This document shows positions 44,701 to 52,331 of a DNA stretch of 64,000 nucleotides, one piece after another (position 1 is the first letter of the stretch; every line of letters starts with the position of its first letter). The notes beneath the pieces were generated by a model. That model saw only the letters and a list, made by a program, of their open reading frames with translations. It was not told the origin of the DNA and did not search any database. The stretch comes from Bog-756 sp963704585 (GTDB lineage: Bacteria; Actinomycetota; Acidimicrobiia; Acidimicrobiales; RAAP-2): the NCBI GenBank assembly GCA_963704585.1, contig OY969919.1, forward strand, positions 1,116,001-1,180,000, given 5' to 3'. The position numbers were made by a program, and so were the translations under genes.

Positions 44701-44888
44701 AGACCGGGATGGTCAACATCGTCTGCTCGCGGGGCGCCTGGGTCCGGTGGAAGCCGGTGGCGCGCACCTGCCCGGCGCTCGTCGTCCGCGGCCGGATCGA
44801 GCGCTCCGAAGGATCGATGACCCTGGTCGCAGAGGTGTTCGAGCCGCTCGAGCTCGGGCCGGTGCCCTCGTCACGTGACTTTCGGTGA
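41712..44888 (+). CDS. dnaE2: error-prone DNA polymerase DnaE2 (ImuC)
   Basis: A 1,058-residue C-family polymerase. The PHP domain starts YAELHAHSNFSFLDGASHPE. The polymerase core has CQGRGSAATSAVCYALGI, then PPDIDVDIESGRREEVIQYV with the catalytic Asp pair, and VALIRPGPIQGHAVHPYIRR. HhH and OB domains follow (GVVTHRQQPESANGAVFLNL). Length suits DnaE2 rather than replicative DnaE1. It carries out SOS mutagenesis with ImuA' and ImuB, and starts 13 bp after imuB. Confidence 0.96.
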   Translation: MAYAELHAHSNFSFLDGASHPEELAGEAVRLGLAALALTDHDGLYGVVRFAEAARAFGLPTVFGAELTITGAGTSPVRTGMPDPEGSHLIVLARDPEGYARLSRALAEAHLAGGEKGRPLLSLEDLAGRAGGHWQVLTGCRKGALAAALTTDGPAAAARTLDRLVGHFGRDHLAVELWDHGDPVDATRNDALALLATGRGVSPVATNNVHYATPARFPLATALAAVRARRPLEELEGWLPPSGTACLRGEAEQRRRFARWPGVVERAAEIAAACAFDLRLVAPRLPDFPVPADHTEQSWLVELVRRGATERYGPRDDERVAGAWSQLDHELAVIGELGFAGYFLTVWDIVAFCRREDILCQGRGSAATSAVCYALGITNVDAVSLGLLFERFLSPARDGPPDIDVDIESGRREEVIQYVYERYGRLHAAQVANVITYRSRSALRDVGKALGHSVEEVDAWSKSVDRGEPFATREDLPPLVRTLAGEVVDFPRHLGIHSGGMVICDRPVVEVCPVEWGRMPGRSVLQWDKDDCAAAGLVKFDLLGLGMLTALHHMVDLVAEFHRVEVDLARLDQEPEVYDLLCRADTVGVFQVESRAQMNTLPRVQPRCFYDLAIEVALIRPGPIQGHAVHPYIRRRNGTEPVAYLHPLLKPALERTLGVPLFQEQLMQIAIDVAGFTPTEADELRQAMSAKRSGERMARLRDRLFAGMAARQVPPDVSEQVYAALAAFANFGFPESHSVAFAHLVYSTAWCKVHYPAAFTAGLLNAQPMGFWSPQSLVADAKRHGVTVRRPDVTLGRAAASLEPEGPAEPEGGEARAAIRLGLASVRGVGEETAARIEAGRPWSSMEDLVRRAGVTRAQLEALATAGALDDLAPGRASRRAAGGRGPNRRALLWGAGAAAQATPDRLAGIVTGSDPPPLPFPTGWEAVADDLWSLGMALDTTAMELAREELDRRGVLAAAALAGRPAGQRVTVGGVVTHRQQPESANGAVFLNLEDETGMVNIVCSRGAWVRWKPVARTCPALVVRGRIERSEGSMTLVAEVFEPLELGPVPSSRDFR

Positions 44889-45177
44889 CGACCCCTTGAC
44901 TACGAGGAGTGCTATCGACAACACTGATAGTGATGATTCAGTGCCACAGCAACGCCGATGATTTCCATACCGCACCGAGTCATTGAGCCCCGGGGGCACC
45001 GGCCCACGGAGCGCATCCATACGCCGACGACACCACCGGACACCCCGCCGATCGGACGGGCCCCGCGACGGTGCCGGCTCCATCCCGTGCAGATGGGAAC
45101 CAGGCGACACCCGTAGTACCGGCAGCACCGCAACACCCGCAGGACCAACCATCGGCGCACACAGGAGGCTGTGGCAC
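44889..45177. other. intergenic region after dnaE2
   Basis: 289 bp of lower GC than the flanks. A TTGACT at about 44896-44901 could be a -35 box, but no good -10 box is seen 17 bp on. CTATC...GATAG forms a weak inverted repeat near 44910-44930. An AGGAGG at about 45163-45168 serves the next gene. I see no gene here. Confidence 0.4.
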
Positions 45178-45834
45178 ATGACCGGAGCAATCGGCAGTAC
45201 CAGTATCTTCTCCCTCGAATTGGTGGGGGTCATCGTCGCGGTCTCGGTGATCGCAGGCGCGGTCGACCTCATCCGCCAACCGGGGTGGGCGTGGAAGAGC
45301 GCCGAGGAGTCGAAGGTCGCCTATCTGGTGCTCGTCGCGCTCCTCCCCCTCGTGGGACTCGGCATGTACCTCTTCGGCGCACGACCCAAGGTGACCCGCA
45401 TCGCCGCGGCCGGGCGCGCGGCGAGCCTTCCCTTCGAGCGGTTCGGCGAGGAGGGCCGGCCGGCCGCGGCCGCCGCGCCGGCGACCGGGCTCGGCAGCTT
45501 CGGCGAGGTCTTCGACACCTCGATCCTCGCGGACGGCGTGCCGGCCATGGAGCCGGTCGGCGTCGGCGGTGGCGGCGGCGCTCTCCTCGAGGCCGGCGGG
45601 ACGGCCACGGCCACCGCGACCATGACCGCCGGACCCCGCCTCACCCAGGCGCGACCCTACCGACCCAAGCAGCGTTCGAGCCTCCTCGCCGCGGAGGCGA
45701 CCACCCGGACCGTGCCGGCGGGATGGAAGGCCGACCCCACCGGGCGCCACCAATTCCGCTACTGGGACGGCGCGGCCTGGACCGAGAACGTCGCCGACAA
45801 GGGCGTCCAGGCGAGGGACACCGCCAGCTCGTAG
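45178..45834 (+). CDS. membrane protein with PLDc_N-like and DUF2510 domains
   Basis: A 218-residue protein. Two hydrophobic helices with PGWAWKSAEESKVAYLVLVA between them form a phospholipase-D-nuclease N-terminal-like membrane domain (residues 10-65). A flexible Ala/Gly/Thr linker follows. The C-terminus PAGWKADPTGRHQFRYWDGA AWTE is a DUF2510 domain, common in actinobacterial membrane proteins. Function is unknown. ATG at 45178 follows AGGAGG by about nine bases. It converges with holA. Confidence 0.8.
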   Translation: MTGAIGSTSIFSLELVGVIVAVSVIAGAVDLIRQPGWAWKSAEESKVAYLVLVALLPLVGLGMYLFGARPKVTRIAAAGRAASLPFERFGEEGRPAAAAAPATGLGSFGEVFDTSILADGVPAMEPVGVGGGGGALLEAGGTATATATMTAGPRLTQARPYRPKQRSSLLAAEATTRTVPAGWKADPTGRHQFRYWDGAAWTENVADKGVQARDTASS

Positions 45835-45862
45835 CCCGCTGCCCCCCCAGTCGGCCGTGCCG

Positions 45863-46891
45863 CTACCCCCCTTGGCGGACGAGCCGGCTGAGCCGGGCGA
45901 CGAGCACCTCCAGCACCAGCTCCCCTCGAAGCGCGGTCGAACCCCGAAGGTCGAGGTCGGCAGCGGCCAGGAGCTGTATGGCCCGGGCGATGCGGGATGT
46001 CCCCAACCGCTTCGCCTGGGCCAGTGCTTTCCTCGCCGGGTAGGCGCTGCGCAGCCCGAGCAGCTGCGCCGCCTGCTCCGGCGAGGTGACGCCGGCGCCG
46101 TCGAGGCGCAGCATCCGGCGGAAGTGGCGGGTCAGCATCGTGAGCACGACGAGCGGGTGGGTCTCCCCCGCGTGCTCCATGCGCCGCAGGACGCCGAGCG
46201 CGGCGGCCGTGTCGCCCGCGTCGACTGCGTCGGTCAGGTCCCACGGGGCGAGCGCGCCGGCCTCCCCGAGGAACGGCTCGAGGTCCTCCGGCGTGACGGT
46301 GGCCCCGGGCCCGTACGCGGCGGCGAGGGTGTCGAGCAGGCCGCGCAGCCGGCCCATGTCCTCGCCCAGGTGCTCGGCGAGCCGTGCCGACGCCGCCGGC
46401 TCGAGGCGGACCGGCCCGTCGCGTACGTGCTCGGCGAGCCACTGCGACCGGGCCCGCCCGGTGCCGACCTGGGTGTCGACGACCTGCCCGACCGAGGCGA
46501 CCGCCTTGGCCAGGGAGGCGGGGACCGTGCCCCCGCCTGCGACGAGAACGAGGGCGGTGCTCGCCAGCGGGTCGCCGAGGTACGAGACGAGGCGCTTGGC
46601 GTCGGCCGCACCGAGCTGGCCCGCGTCGCGGACGACGACGACGCGCCGGTCGACGAGGAACGGTGGCGTGGTGCACGCGTCGACGATCGCCCCGATGTCC
46701 ACCTGCTCGGCGCCGGGACCGCCGAACTCCTCGGCGACCATGGTCGGGTCCGCGTCCCCGACGAGCGACAGGACGAGCGTGTGCGCGGCCTGCGCCACGA
46801 GCGAAGGGTCGTCCCCCTTCACGAGATAGGCGGGCGCCCCCGCCTGCGCGCCACGCGCGCGCCCGGTGCCGGCGTCGGTGCGCGTGCTCAC
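45863..46891 (-). CDS. holA: DNA polymerase III subunit delta
   Basis: A 342-residue clamp-loader subunit. PAYLVKGDDPSLVAQAAHTL, then VDACTTPPFLVDRRVVVVRD and LVSYLGDPLASTALVLVAGG cover the AAA+ domain. The helical C-terminus contains LRRMEHAGETHPLVVLTMLT and SAYPARKALAQAKRLGTSRI. Delta opens the beta clamp. GTG at 46891 overlaps the folP stop codon by GTGA. The gene has the divergent but recognisable HolA pattern of actinobacteria. Confidence 0.9.
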   Translation of the reverse strand: MSTRTDAGTGRARGAQAGAPAYLVKGDDPSLVAQAAHTLVLSLVGDADPTMVAEEFGGPGAEQVDIGAIVDACTTPPFLVDRRVVVVRDAGQLGAADAKRLVSYLGDPLASTALVLVAGGGTVPASLAKAVASVGQVVDTQVGTGRARSQWLAEHVRDGPVRLEPAASARLAEHLGEDMGRLRGLLDTLAAAYGPGATVTPEDLEPFLGEAGALAPWDLTDAVDAGDTAAALGVLRRMEHAGETHPLVVLTMLTRHFRRMLRLDGAGVTSPEQAAQLLGLRSAYPARKALAQAKRLGTSRIARAIQLLAAADLDLRGSTALRGELVLEVLVARLSRLVRQGG

Positions 46892-47791
46892 GCGCCGGTC
46901 ACCGCCGCCGGGGCGGTCGGGCGGGCGGCCGCGTCCCGATCGTGCCCGTCGCGGCGCGCGCGCAACACGGCCTCGAGTGCCCGGCAGGCCTGCACGTTGG
47001 TCGCGACCTCGTGCACGCGCACGATGCGGCAGCCGAGGGTGACCCCGAGCGCCGTCGCCACGAGTGAGGCCTCGCGCCGCTCGCCGATCTCGAGCCCGAG
47101 CACGACGCCGAGGAACGTCTTGTTCGACGCCGAGAGCAGGAGCGGATAGCCGAGGCCTGCGAGCCGGTCCGACGCCGCGAAGCAGGGTGAGCGACTGCTC
47201 GGCCGTCTTGCCGAGGTCGAGGCCCGCGTCGAGGACGATGCGGTCGGAGGTGAGCCCGGCCGCGGCCGCACGTGCGGCGCGGTCGAGGAGGAAGGACTCG
47301 ACCGCTGCGACCACGTCGTCGTAGGCGGGCTCGGGATCGGGGATGCGCGGCCCGAGCCGGATGTGGGTGGCGACCACCGTCGCCCCGGCCGCGGCAGCGA
47401 CGTCGAGGTACTCCGGATCGGCGAAGCCGCTGATGTCGTTGCCCACCACCGCGCCGGCCGCGTAGGCCTCCTTCGCGACCGAGGCGCGCCAGGTGTCGAC
47501 CGAAAGGGGGACGTCGAGACGGTCGTGCAGCGCGGCGATGGCCGGTACCACCCGGTCGAGCTCCTCCCCCACGCCGACCTCGGGCCCTGGACCGGCCTTC
47601 ACGCCGCCGACGTCGAGGAGGTCGGCCCCCTCGGAGGCGAGCACCTCGGCGCGGCGCACGAGGTCGTCGAGCGCGTAGGTCGCGCCTCTGTCGTAGAAGG
47701 AGTCGGGTGTGCGGTTGAGGATGCCCATCACGAGGGCACGCTCCGTGATGTCGTAGGTCCGCCCACCGATCGTGACCCCGGTCGCCTGCAC
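46888..47791 (-). CDS. folP: dihydropteroate synthase-family protein, FolP2-like, frameshifted in this sequence
   Basis: A TIM-barrel protein of about 300 residues split over two frames. The first has MGILNRTPDSFYDRG and GADLLDVGGVKAGPGPEVGV, and runs to GKTAEQSLTLLR. The second resumes ASDRLAGLGYPLLLSASNKT and then FLGVVLGLEIGERREASLVA. Dropping one G at about 47172-47184 fuses them. The usual DHPS block GGESTRPG is replaced by GGVKAGPG, as I recall for mycobacterial FolP2, which is reported not to act as DHPS. True folate synthesis is therefore uncertain. Confidence 0.83.
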
Positions 47792-47866
47792 GCTTCCTGA
47801 CGCTACCGCCCGACGCCGGCGGGCTCGCCCGGCCCGCGGGATGCGGCACGGGACCGCCCGGACGGT

Positions 47867-48586
47867 TCAGAAGAGGCGCGCGGCGAGGGCCTTGCGGTAC
47901 CCGCTCGTGCGCGGGTCGTCCGCGCCGAGGGTCTCGAGGAGGTCGAGGAACTCCTGACGTGCGGCAGGGTCGTCACGCACCCGCTCGAGGAGTCCGTCGA
48001 GGAGCGCGCCGACGTCGGTGTCCCCGACGTCGACCTCCTGCGCGGCGAGGCGCGCCTCGGCGAGGCGGAGTCGGGTCTCGGGCGTCTCGGGGATCCGCCC
48101 GAGCAGCGCGATCGCCTCGTCGGTCTTCCCCTGGGCGATGAGGACGCCCGCGAGCGCGTCGATCCCTCGGGGATGGTCCGGCTGGAGCTCGAGCGCACGC
48201 CGGAGCGTCTCCTCGTCCCCGGTCCCGATCCCCTCCTCCACGAGGAGGTCCGCCTCGGAGGGGGCCGGCGCGAGTCGCTGCACGAACTCGGCGACCGCGG
48301 CTTCGGGGAGCGCGCCGATGAACTGGTCGACGATCCGACCGTCCTTGAGGGCGAAGACGGCCGGGATCGACTGCACGCGGAAGCTCGCCGCGATGGTCGG
48401 ATTCTCGTCGACGTTGACCTTGGCGAGGACGACTTTGCCGTCGGTCGCCTCGACCACCTGCTCGAGGATGGGGCCGAGGGTTCGGCACGGCCCGCACCAG
48501 GGCGCCCAGAGGTCGACCACGACGGGCACTTCCGACGACCGGGTGAGGATCTCCTCCTCGAAGGTGGCGTCGGTGACGTCGAGCAT
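47867..48586 (-). CDS. thioredoxin-TPR protein (YbbN/CnoX-like)
   Basis: A 239-residue protein. The thioredoxin domain (residues 1-105) has VPVVVDLWAPWCGPCRTLGP with an intact CGPC, plus SIPAVFALKDGRIVDQF. The C-terminal half is helical and TPR-like (ALELQPDHPRGIDALAGVLI; GKTDEAIALLGRIPETPETR), as in the CnoX/YbbN holdase. It may protect proteins from oxidation and hand them to chaperones. ATG at 48586 starts LDVTDATFEEEIL; in-frame codons upstream look unlike the family. Confidence 0.9.
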   Translation of the reverse strand: MLDVTDATFEEEILTRSSEVPVVVDLWAPWCGPCRTLGPILEQVVEATDGKVVLAKVNVDENPTIAASFRVQSIPAVFALKDGRIVDQFIGALPEAAVAEFVQRLAPAPSEADLLVEEGIGTGDEETLRRALELQPDHPRGIDALAGVLIAQGKTDEAIALLGRIPETPETRLRLAEARLAAQEVDVGDTDVGALLDGLLERVRDDPAARQEFLDLLETLGADDPRTSGYRKALAARLF

Positions 48587-48692
48587 CACACCGACCCTAC
48601 CGAACCGGGCCGCCAGTTCCGTCATGACGCGCCCACGGTGCGGCCCTCCGGGAGGCCGGGACAGGGGTGTCGCCACTGTTAGCGTCGTGCGC

Positions 48693-49755
48693 ATGCAGGC
48701 CGGGACATCCCGCGCGGACACCCCCGTGGAGGGCATCGACGACGAGTCCGTCTCCGCGTGGCTCACCTCGACCGTGGAGGGGGCCGCGCCCCCGTACACG
48801 TTCGAGCTCATCGCCGGCGGCCGCTCGAACCTGACCTACCGGGTCACCGACGCCGACGGGACGAGCTACGCGCTCCGCCGGCCCCCGCTCAGCCATGTGC
48901 TCCCGACCGCCCACGACATGCGGCGCGAGCACACGGTGATCAGCGCGCTCGGCGGGACGGGCGTGCCGGTCCCCCGCACACTCGGCCTCTGCACGGACGA
49001 GTCGGTGAACGGCGCACCCTTCTACGTGATGTCGTTCGTCGACGGGCACATCCTGCGCGACGAGCGGGCGGCATCGGAGCTGTCGGAGACCGCCCGCCGC
49101 CATGCGGGCGAGTCGCTGATCGACACGCTCGCCGCGCTGCACACGGTCGACGTCGACGCGGTCGGCCTCGCCGACTTCGCCCGCCGTGACGGCTACATCG
49201 CCCGTCAGCTCAAGCGGTGGCACGGCCAGTTCACCCAGTCGACGGTCGACGGGCAGCCCGGACCGGCCGTCGTCGACCGGGTCCACGAGCTCCTCTCGGC
49301 GCAGATCCCGGAGCAGCAGGGGGTCGCGATCGTCCACGGCGATTACCGCCTCGACAACACCGTCCTCGACGATGACGGCGAGGTGCTCGCGATCCTCGAC
49401 TGGGAGATCTGCACGCTCGGCGATCCGCTCGCCGACCTCGGCCTGCTGATGGTGTACTGGGCGGAACCCGAGGACGGCGAGGCCGCGCTGCTCGGCGTCG
49501 CGCCGACGACGCTGCCGGGGTTCGCGCGAACGCGCGGAGCTGCAGGAGCGGTACGCGGCGGCCTCCGGGCGCGACGTCTCGTCCCTGCCCTACTACCGGG
49601 CGTTCGGGTTCTGGAAACTCGCCTGTATCCTCCAGGGTGTCCACGTGCGCTACGTCGGCGGGGCGGCCGCCGGCGATCGCTCGGGTGTCGACCAGTTCGC
49701 AGCCCATGTCGGGCGGCTCGGGGAGCGCGCGCTGGCCGAAGTGGAGACCCTGTGA
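48693..49755 (+). CDS. APH-family phosphotransferase, frameshifted in this sequence
   Basis: A kinase-fold protein of about 354 residues. The first frame has FELIAGGRSNLTYRVTDADG, the catalytic loop IVHGDYRLDNTVLDDDG and the metal Asp in ILDWEICTLGDPLADLGLLM. After +1 at 49521-49530 the next frame gives RERAELQERYAAASGRDVSS and FGFWKLACILQGVHVRYVGG to the end. This type is often linked with acyl-CoA dehydrogenases in actinobacteria rather than aminoglycoside resistance. The stop overlaps the PAC2 start by GTGA. Confidence 0.85.
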
Positions 49756-50660
49756 GCGAGCACGACGCACGATCCCTCTACCACTACGACCCCGAGTGGG
49801 GTGAGCCCCACTCGCTGCGGCTCGACCGTCCGGTGCTCGTCGTCGCGCTCGAGGGCTGGGTCGACGCCGGCATGGGCGCGTCCGCAGCCGTCGCCGAGCT
49901 GGTGACCGCCTCCCCGCTCGCCGAAGTGGTCTCCTTCGACACCGAGCCGCTCATCGACCAGCGGGCACGGCGCCCGATCGTCCGCCTCGAGGACGGGGTG
50001 ACCGTGGAGGTGACCTGGCCGACCATCCGACTGCTGGCGGGCAAGGACCGGGTCGGTGCCGATCTCCTCTTCCTCACCGGTCCCGAGCCCGACTTCCGCT
50101 GGGCCACCTTCATCGAGGCGGCGGTCGGCCTCGTCCGCGAGCTCGAGGTCCGCACCGTGGTCGGCCTCGGCGCGTTCCCCGCACCGACCCCGCACACCCG
50201 CCCGGTGCGACTCGCGTCGACGGTGCCCCCTGAGTCCGCCGACCTCGCCAACCGGATCGGAACGGTCCGGGGGACCCTCGAGGTGCCGGCCGGCATCCAG
50301 GCGACCCTCGAGGTCGCGCTCGGCCGCGCCGGTGTGCCGACGATCGGGCTGTGGGCGCGGGTACCGCACTACGTCTCGGCGATGCCGTACCCCGAGGCGA
50401 GCGCCGCGCTCGTCGAAGGGCTCTGCGCGGTCACCGGTCTCGTCCTCGACTCCTCGTCGTTGCGCAGCGCCGGCGAGTCGACCCGCTACCAGGTCGACGA
50501 GCTGATCGGCGCCAACGCCGAGCACCTCGAGATGGTGCGCCGGCTCGAGACGGCGCTCGACTCCGAGGAGTCCAACCCGCTCGGGATCGACGCGGAGATG
50601 CCGAGCGGCGACGAGATCGCGGCGGAGCTCGAGCGGTTCCTCAGAGGCGAAGGGCACTGA
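49752..50660 (+). CDS. PAC2-family protein
   Basis: A 302-residue protein of the proteasome-assembly-chaperone-2 superfamily. VLVVALEGWVDAGMGASAAV, then TVVGLGAFPAPTPHTRPVRL and GLWARVPHYVSAMPYPEASA are the typical blocks, and a helical C-terminus follows. PAC2 proteins are widespread in actinobacteria with unclear function; no proteasome gene is visible here. It is coupled to the phosphotransferase gene, and its last 20 bp overlap the convergent DUF1707 gene. Confidence 0.87.
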   Translation: MSEHDARSLYHYDPEWGEPHSLRLDRPVLVVALEGWVDAGMGASAAVAELVTASPLAEVVSFDTEPLIDQRARRPIVRLEDGVTVEVTWPTIRLLAGKDRVGADLLFLTGPEPDFRWATFIEAAVGLVRELEVRTVVGLGAFPAPTPHTRPVRLASTVPPESADLANRIGTVRGTLEVPAGIQATLEVALGRAGVPTIGLWARVPHYVSAMPYPEASAALVEGLCAVTGLVLDSSSLRSAGESTRYQVDELIGANAEHLEMVRRLETALDSEESNPLGIDAEMPSGDEIAAELERFLRGEGH

Positions 50661-51186
50661 CCGCGCGCGGCGGCCCGGCGCCGCCGGCGTGGTGCTTGGC
50701 CAGGTGCTGGATCTCGACCGCGAGGAACACGAGCGAGACGGTCACGACCACCACGAGCAGCGCGAGCGCGATCCACCTCGAGCGGCCCTTCCCACCTTGC
50801 GCCTCGTCCGCCGGTCGCGGCCGGCCCCACGCGCGGATCGACGGTTGCACGGCGGGTGCGGTGAACGCGGGCAGGTCGGCCACGATCCGCCGCAACTCGT
50901 CGACGGTGTCGGCCACCGCGAGATCGCGGAGGCGCGCCTCGTACTCGTAGGAGGTCAACAGGCCGCGCTCGGCCGCGCTGTCGAGCAGCGCGCCGAACCG
51001 GTTGCGCTCCTCGTCGGTCACCTGCACTGCCGCCACCCCGACGCCCTGTCCTCCGCCGTGCCCGCTGCCGTGCCCGCCGCCGTGGTCGGCCGCGCGATCG
51101 TCCACCAGCTCGGGGATGGGAAGGGGCGACGGTGTTGCCCGGTGCCCGTTGGTGGACGCGGTGGGTCCATGGGATTCGTCGGCCAC
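50641..51186 (-). CDS. DUF1707 membrane protein
   Basis: A 181-residue protein. After a His/Gly-rich, disordered N-terminus (HGGGHGSGHGGGQG), the block ERNRFGALLDSAAERGLLTS and YEYEARLRDLAVADTVDELR is a DUF1707 domain, a short helical module of actinobacterial membrane proteins. One transmembrane helix (about residues 139-159) and a short His-rich tail end the protein. The His-rich start might bind metal. GTG at 51186 is the most upstream reasonable start. Function unknown. Confidence 0.8.
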   Translation of the reverse strand: MADESHGPTASTNGHRATPSPLPIPELVDDRAADHGGGHGSGHGGGQGVGVAAVQVTDEERNRFGALLDSAAERGLLTSYEYEARLRDLAVADTVDELRRIVADLPAFTAPAVQPSIRAWGRPRPADEAQGGKGRSRWIALALLVVVVTVSLVFLAVEIQHLAKHHAGGAGPPRAVSALRL

Positions 51187-51260
51187 GGTCGAATTGTGGG
51201 CCACCGGCGGAGGTGGGGCAAGGATTCGGGATGCTCGGTGACCCACGGATACGGTGGCGC

Positions 51261-52283
51261 ATGCGCGTCGACGGACTCCTCGGGTTCGATCCGAGCGGGG
51301 TGATCGAAGCGGCGCGTTCGGCCGAGGCCGTCGGCTACGACGGGATCTGGTCGGCCGAGACGAGCCACGACCCGTTCATCCCGCTGGCCCTCGCCGCCGA
51401 GCACACCGAGCGCCTCGAGCTCGGCACCGGCATCGCGGTGGCCTTCGCCCGCAACCCGATGACCCTCGCGACGATCGCCAACGACCTCCAGACCATGTCG
51501 GAGGGCCGATTCCTGCTCGGGCTGGGGTCGCAGATCAAACCCCACATCGAGAAGCGGTTCTCGATGCAGTGGTCGCACCCGGCCCCGCGGATGCGCGAGC
51601 TCATCCTCGCCATGCGGGCCATCTGGGCGAGCTGGGCCGACGGCAGCCGGCTCGCCTTCCGCGGCGAGTTCTACCGGCACACCCTGATGACACCGATGTT
51701 CGACCCGGGTCCCAATCCGTTCGGCAACCCGCGCGTCTTCCTCGCCGCTGTCGGCGCACGGATGACCGAGGTGGTGGGCGAGGTCGCGGACGGGATGATC
51801 GTGCACGGGTTCACCACCGAGCGCTACCTGCGCGAGGTAACGCTCCCGGCCCTCGAGCGCGGGCTCGCCCGCATTGGGCGCACCCGCGGCGACCTCCAGC
51901 TCTCCTACCCAGGGATGGTGGTCAGCGCGCCCGACGAGGCGGCCTTCGAGGCGGCCAGGCGCGCGACCAAGGAGCAGCTCGCGTTCTACTCGTCGACCCC
52001 TGCGTACCGCCCGGTCCTCGAGCTGCACGGGTGGGGCGATCTCCAGCCGAAGCTCAACACCCTCTCGAAGCGGGGGGCGTGGCGGGAGATGGCCGACCTC
52101 ATCTCCGACGAGATGCTCGAGACGTTCGCGGTCGTCGGCGAGCTCGACGAGATCGCGCCCGCGATCCTCCGTCGCTACGGCGACCTGGTCGACCGGTTCA
52201 ACATCTACGCGCCCTACCGTGTCGACCCCGACCGCTGGGCCGGGGTGCTCGCCTCGCTGAAGGCCGGTCCACCGGTCGGGTGA
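51261..52283 (+). CDS. LLM-class F420-dependent oxidoreductase
   Basis: A 340-residue luciferase-like monooxygenase-fold protein: GYDGIWSAETSHDPFIPLAL, then ERLELGTGIAVAFARNPMTL, GRFLLGLGSQIKPHIEKRFS and PRVFLAAVGARMTEVVGEVA. This pattern is like the TIGR03617 group in F420-producing actinobacteria. Cofactor F420 is inferred from family. It is divergent from the DUF1707 gene and converges with leuS, 48 bp apart. Confidence 0.9.
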   Translation: MRVDGLLGFDPSGVIEAARSAEAVGYDGIWSAETSHDPFIPLALAAEHTERLELGTGIAVAFARNPMTLATIANDLQTMSEGRFLLGLGSQIKPHIEKRFSMQWSHPAPRMRELILAMRAIWASWADGSRLAFRGEFYRHTLMTPMFDPGPNPFGNPRVFLAAVGARMTEVVGEVADGMIVHGFTTERYLREVTLPALERGLARIGRTRGDLQLSYPGMVVSAPDEAAFEAARRATKEQLAFYSSTPAYRPVLELHGWGDLQPKLNTLSKRGAWREMADLISDEMLETFAVVGELDEIAPAILRRYGDLVDRFNIYAPYRVDPDRWAGVLASLKAGPPVG

Positions 52284-52331
52284 GCCGCCGTCGACCCCGA
52301 CCGCGGGCGACTGAGGCCCGGCGCGGCTCGT

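Noticed and set aside
42128..44878. 916-codon frame within dnaE2 in a shifted frame
   Set aside because: It is an Arg/Pro/Gly-rich out-of-frame reading of dnaE2, which is intact in its own frame.
48693..49755. Aminoglycoside resistance gene
   Set aside because: The kinase fold is of the acyl-CoA-dehydrogenase-associated type in actinobacteria; there is no resistance-gene context.
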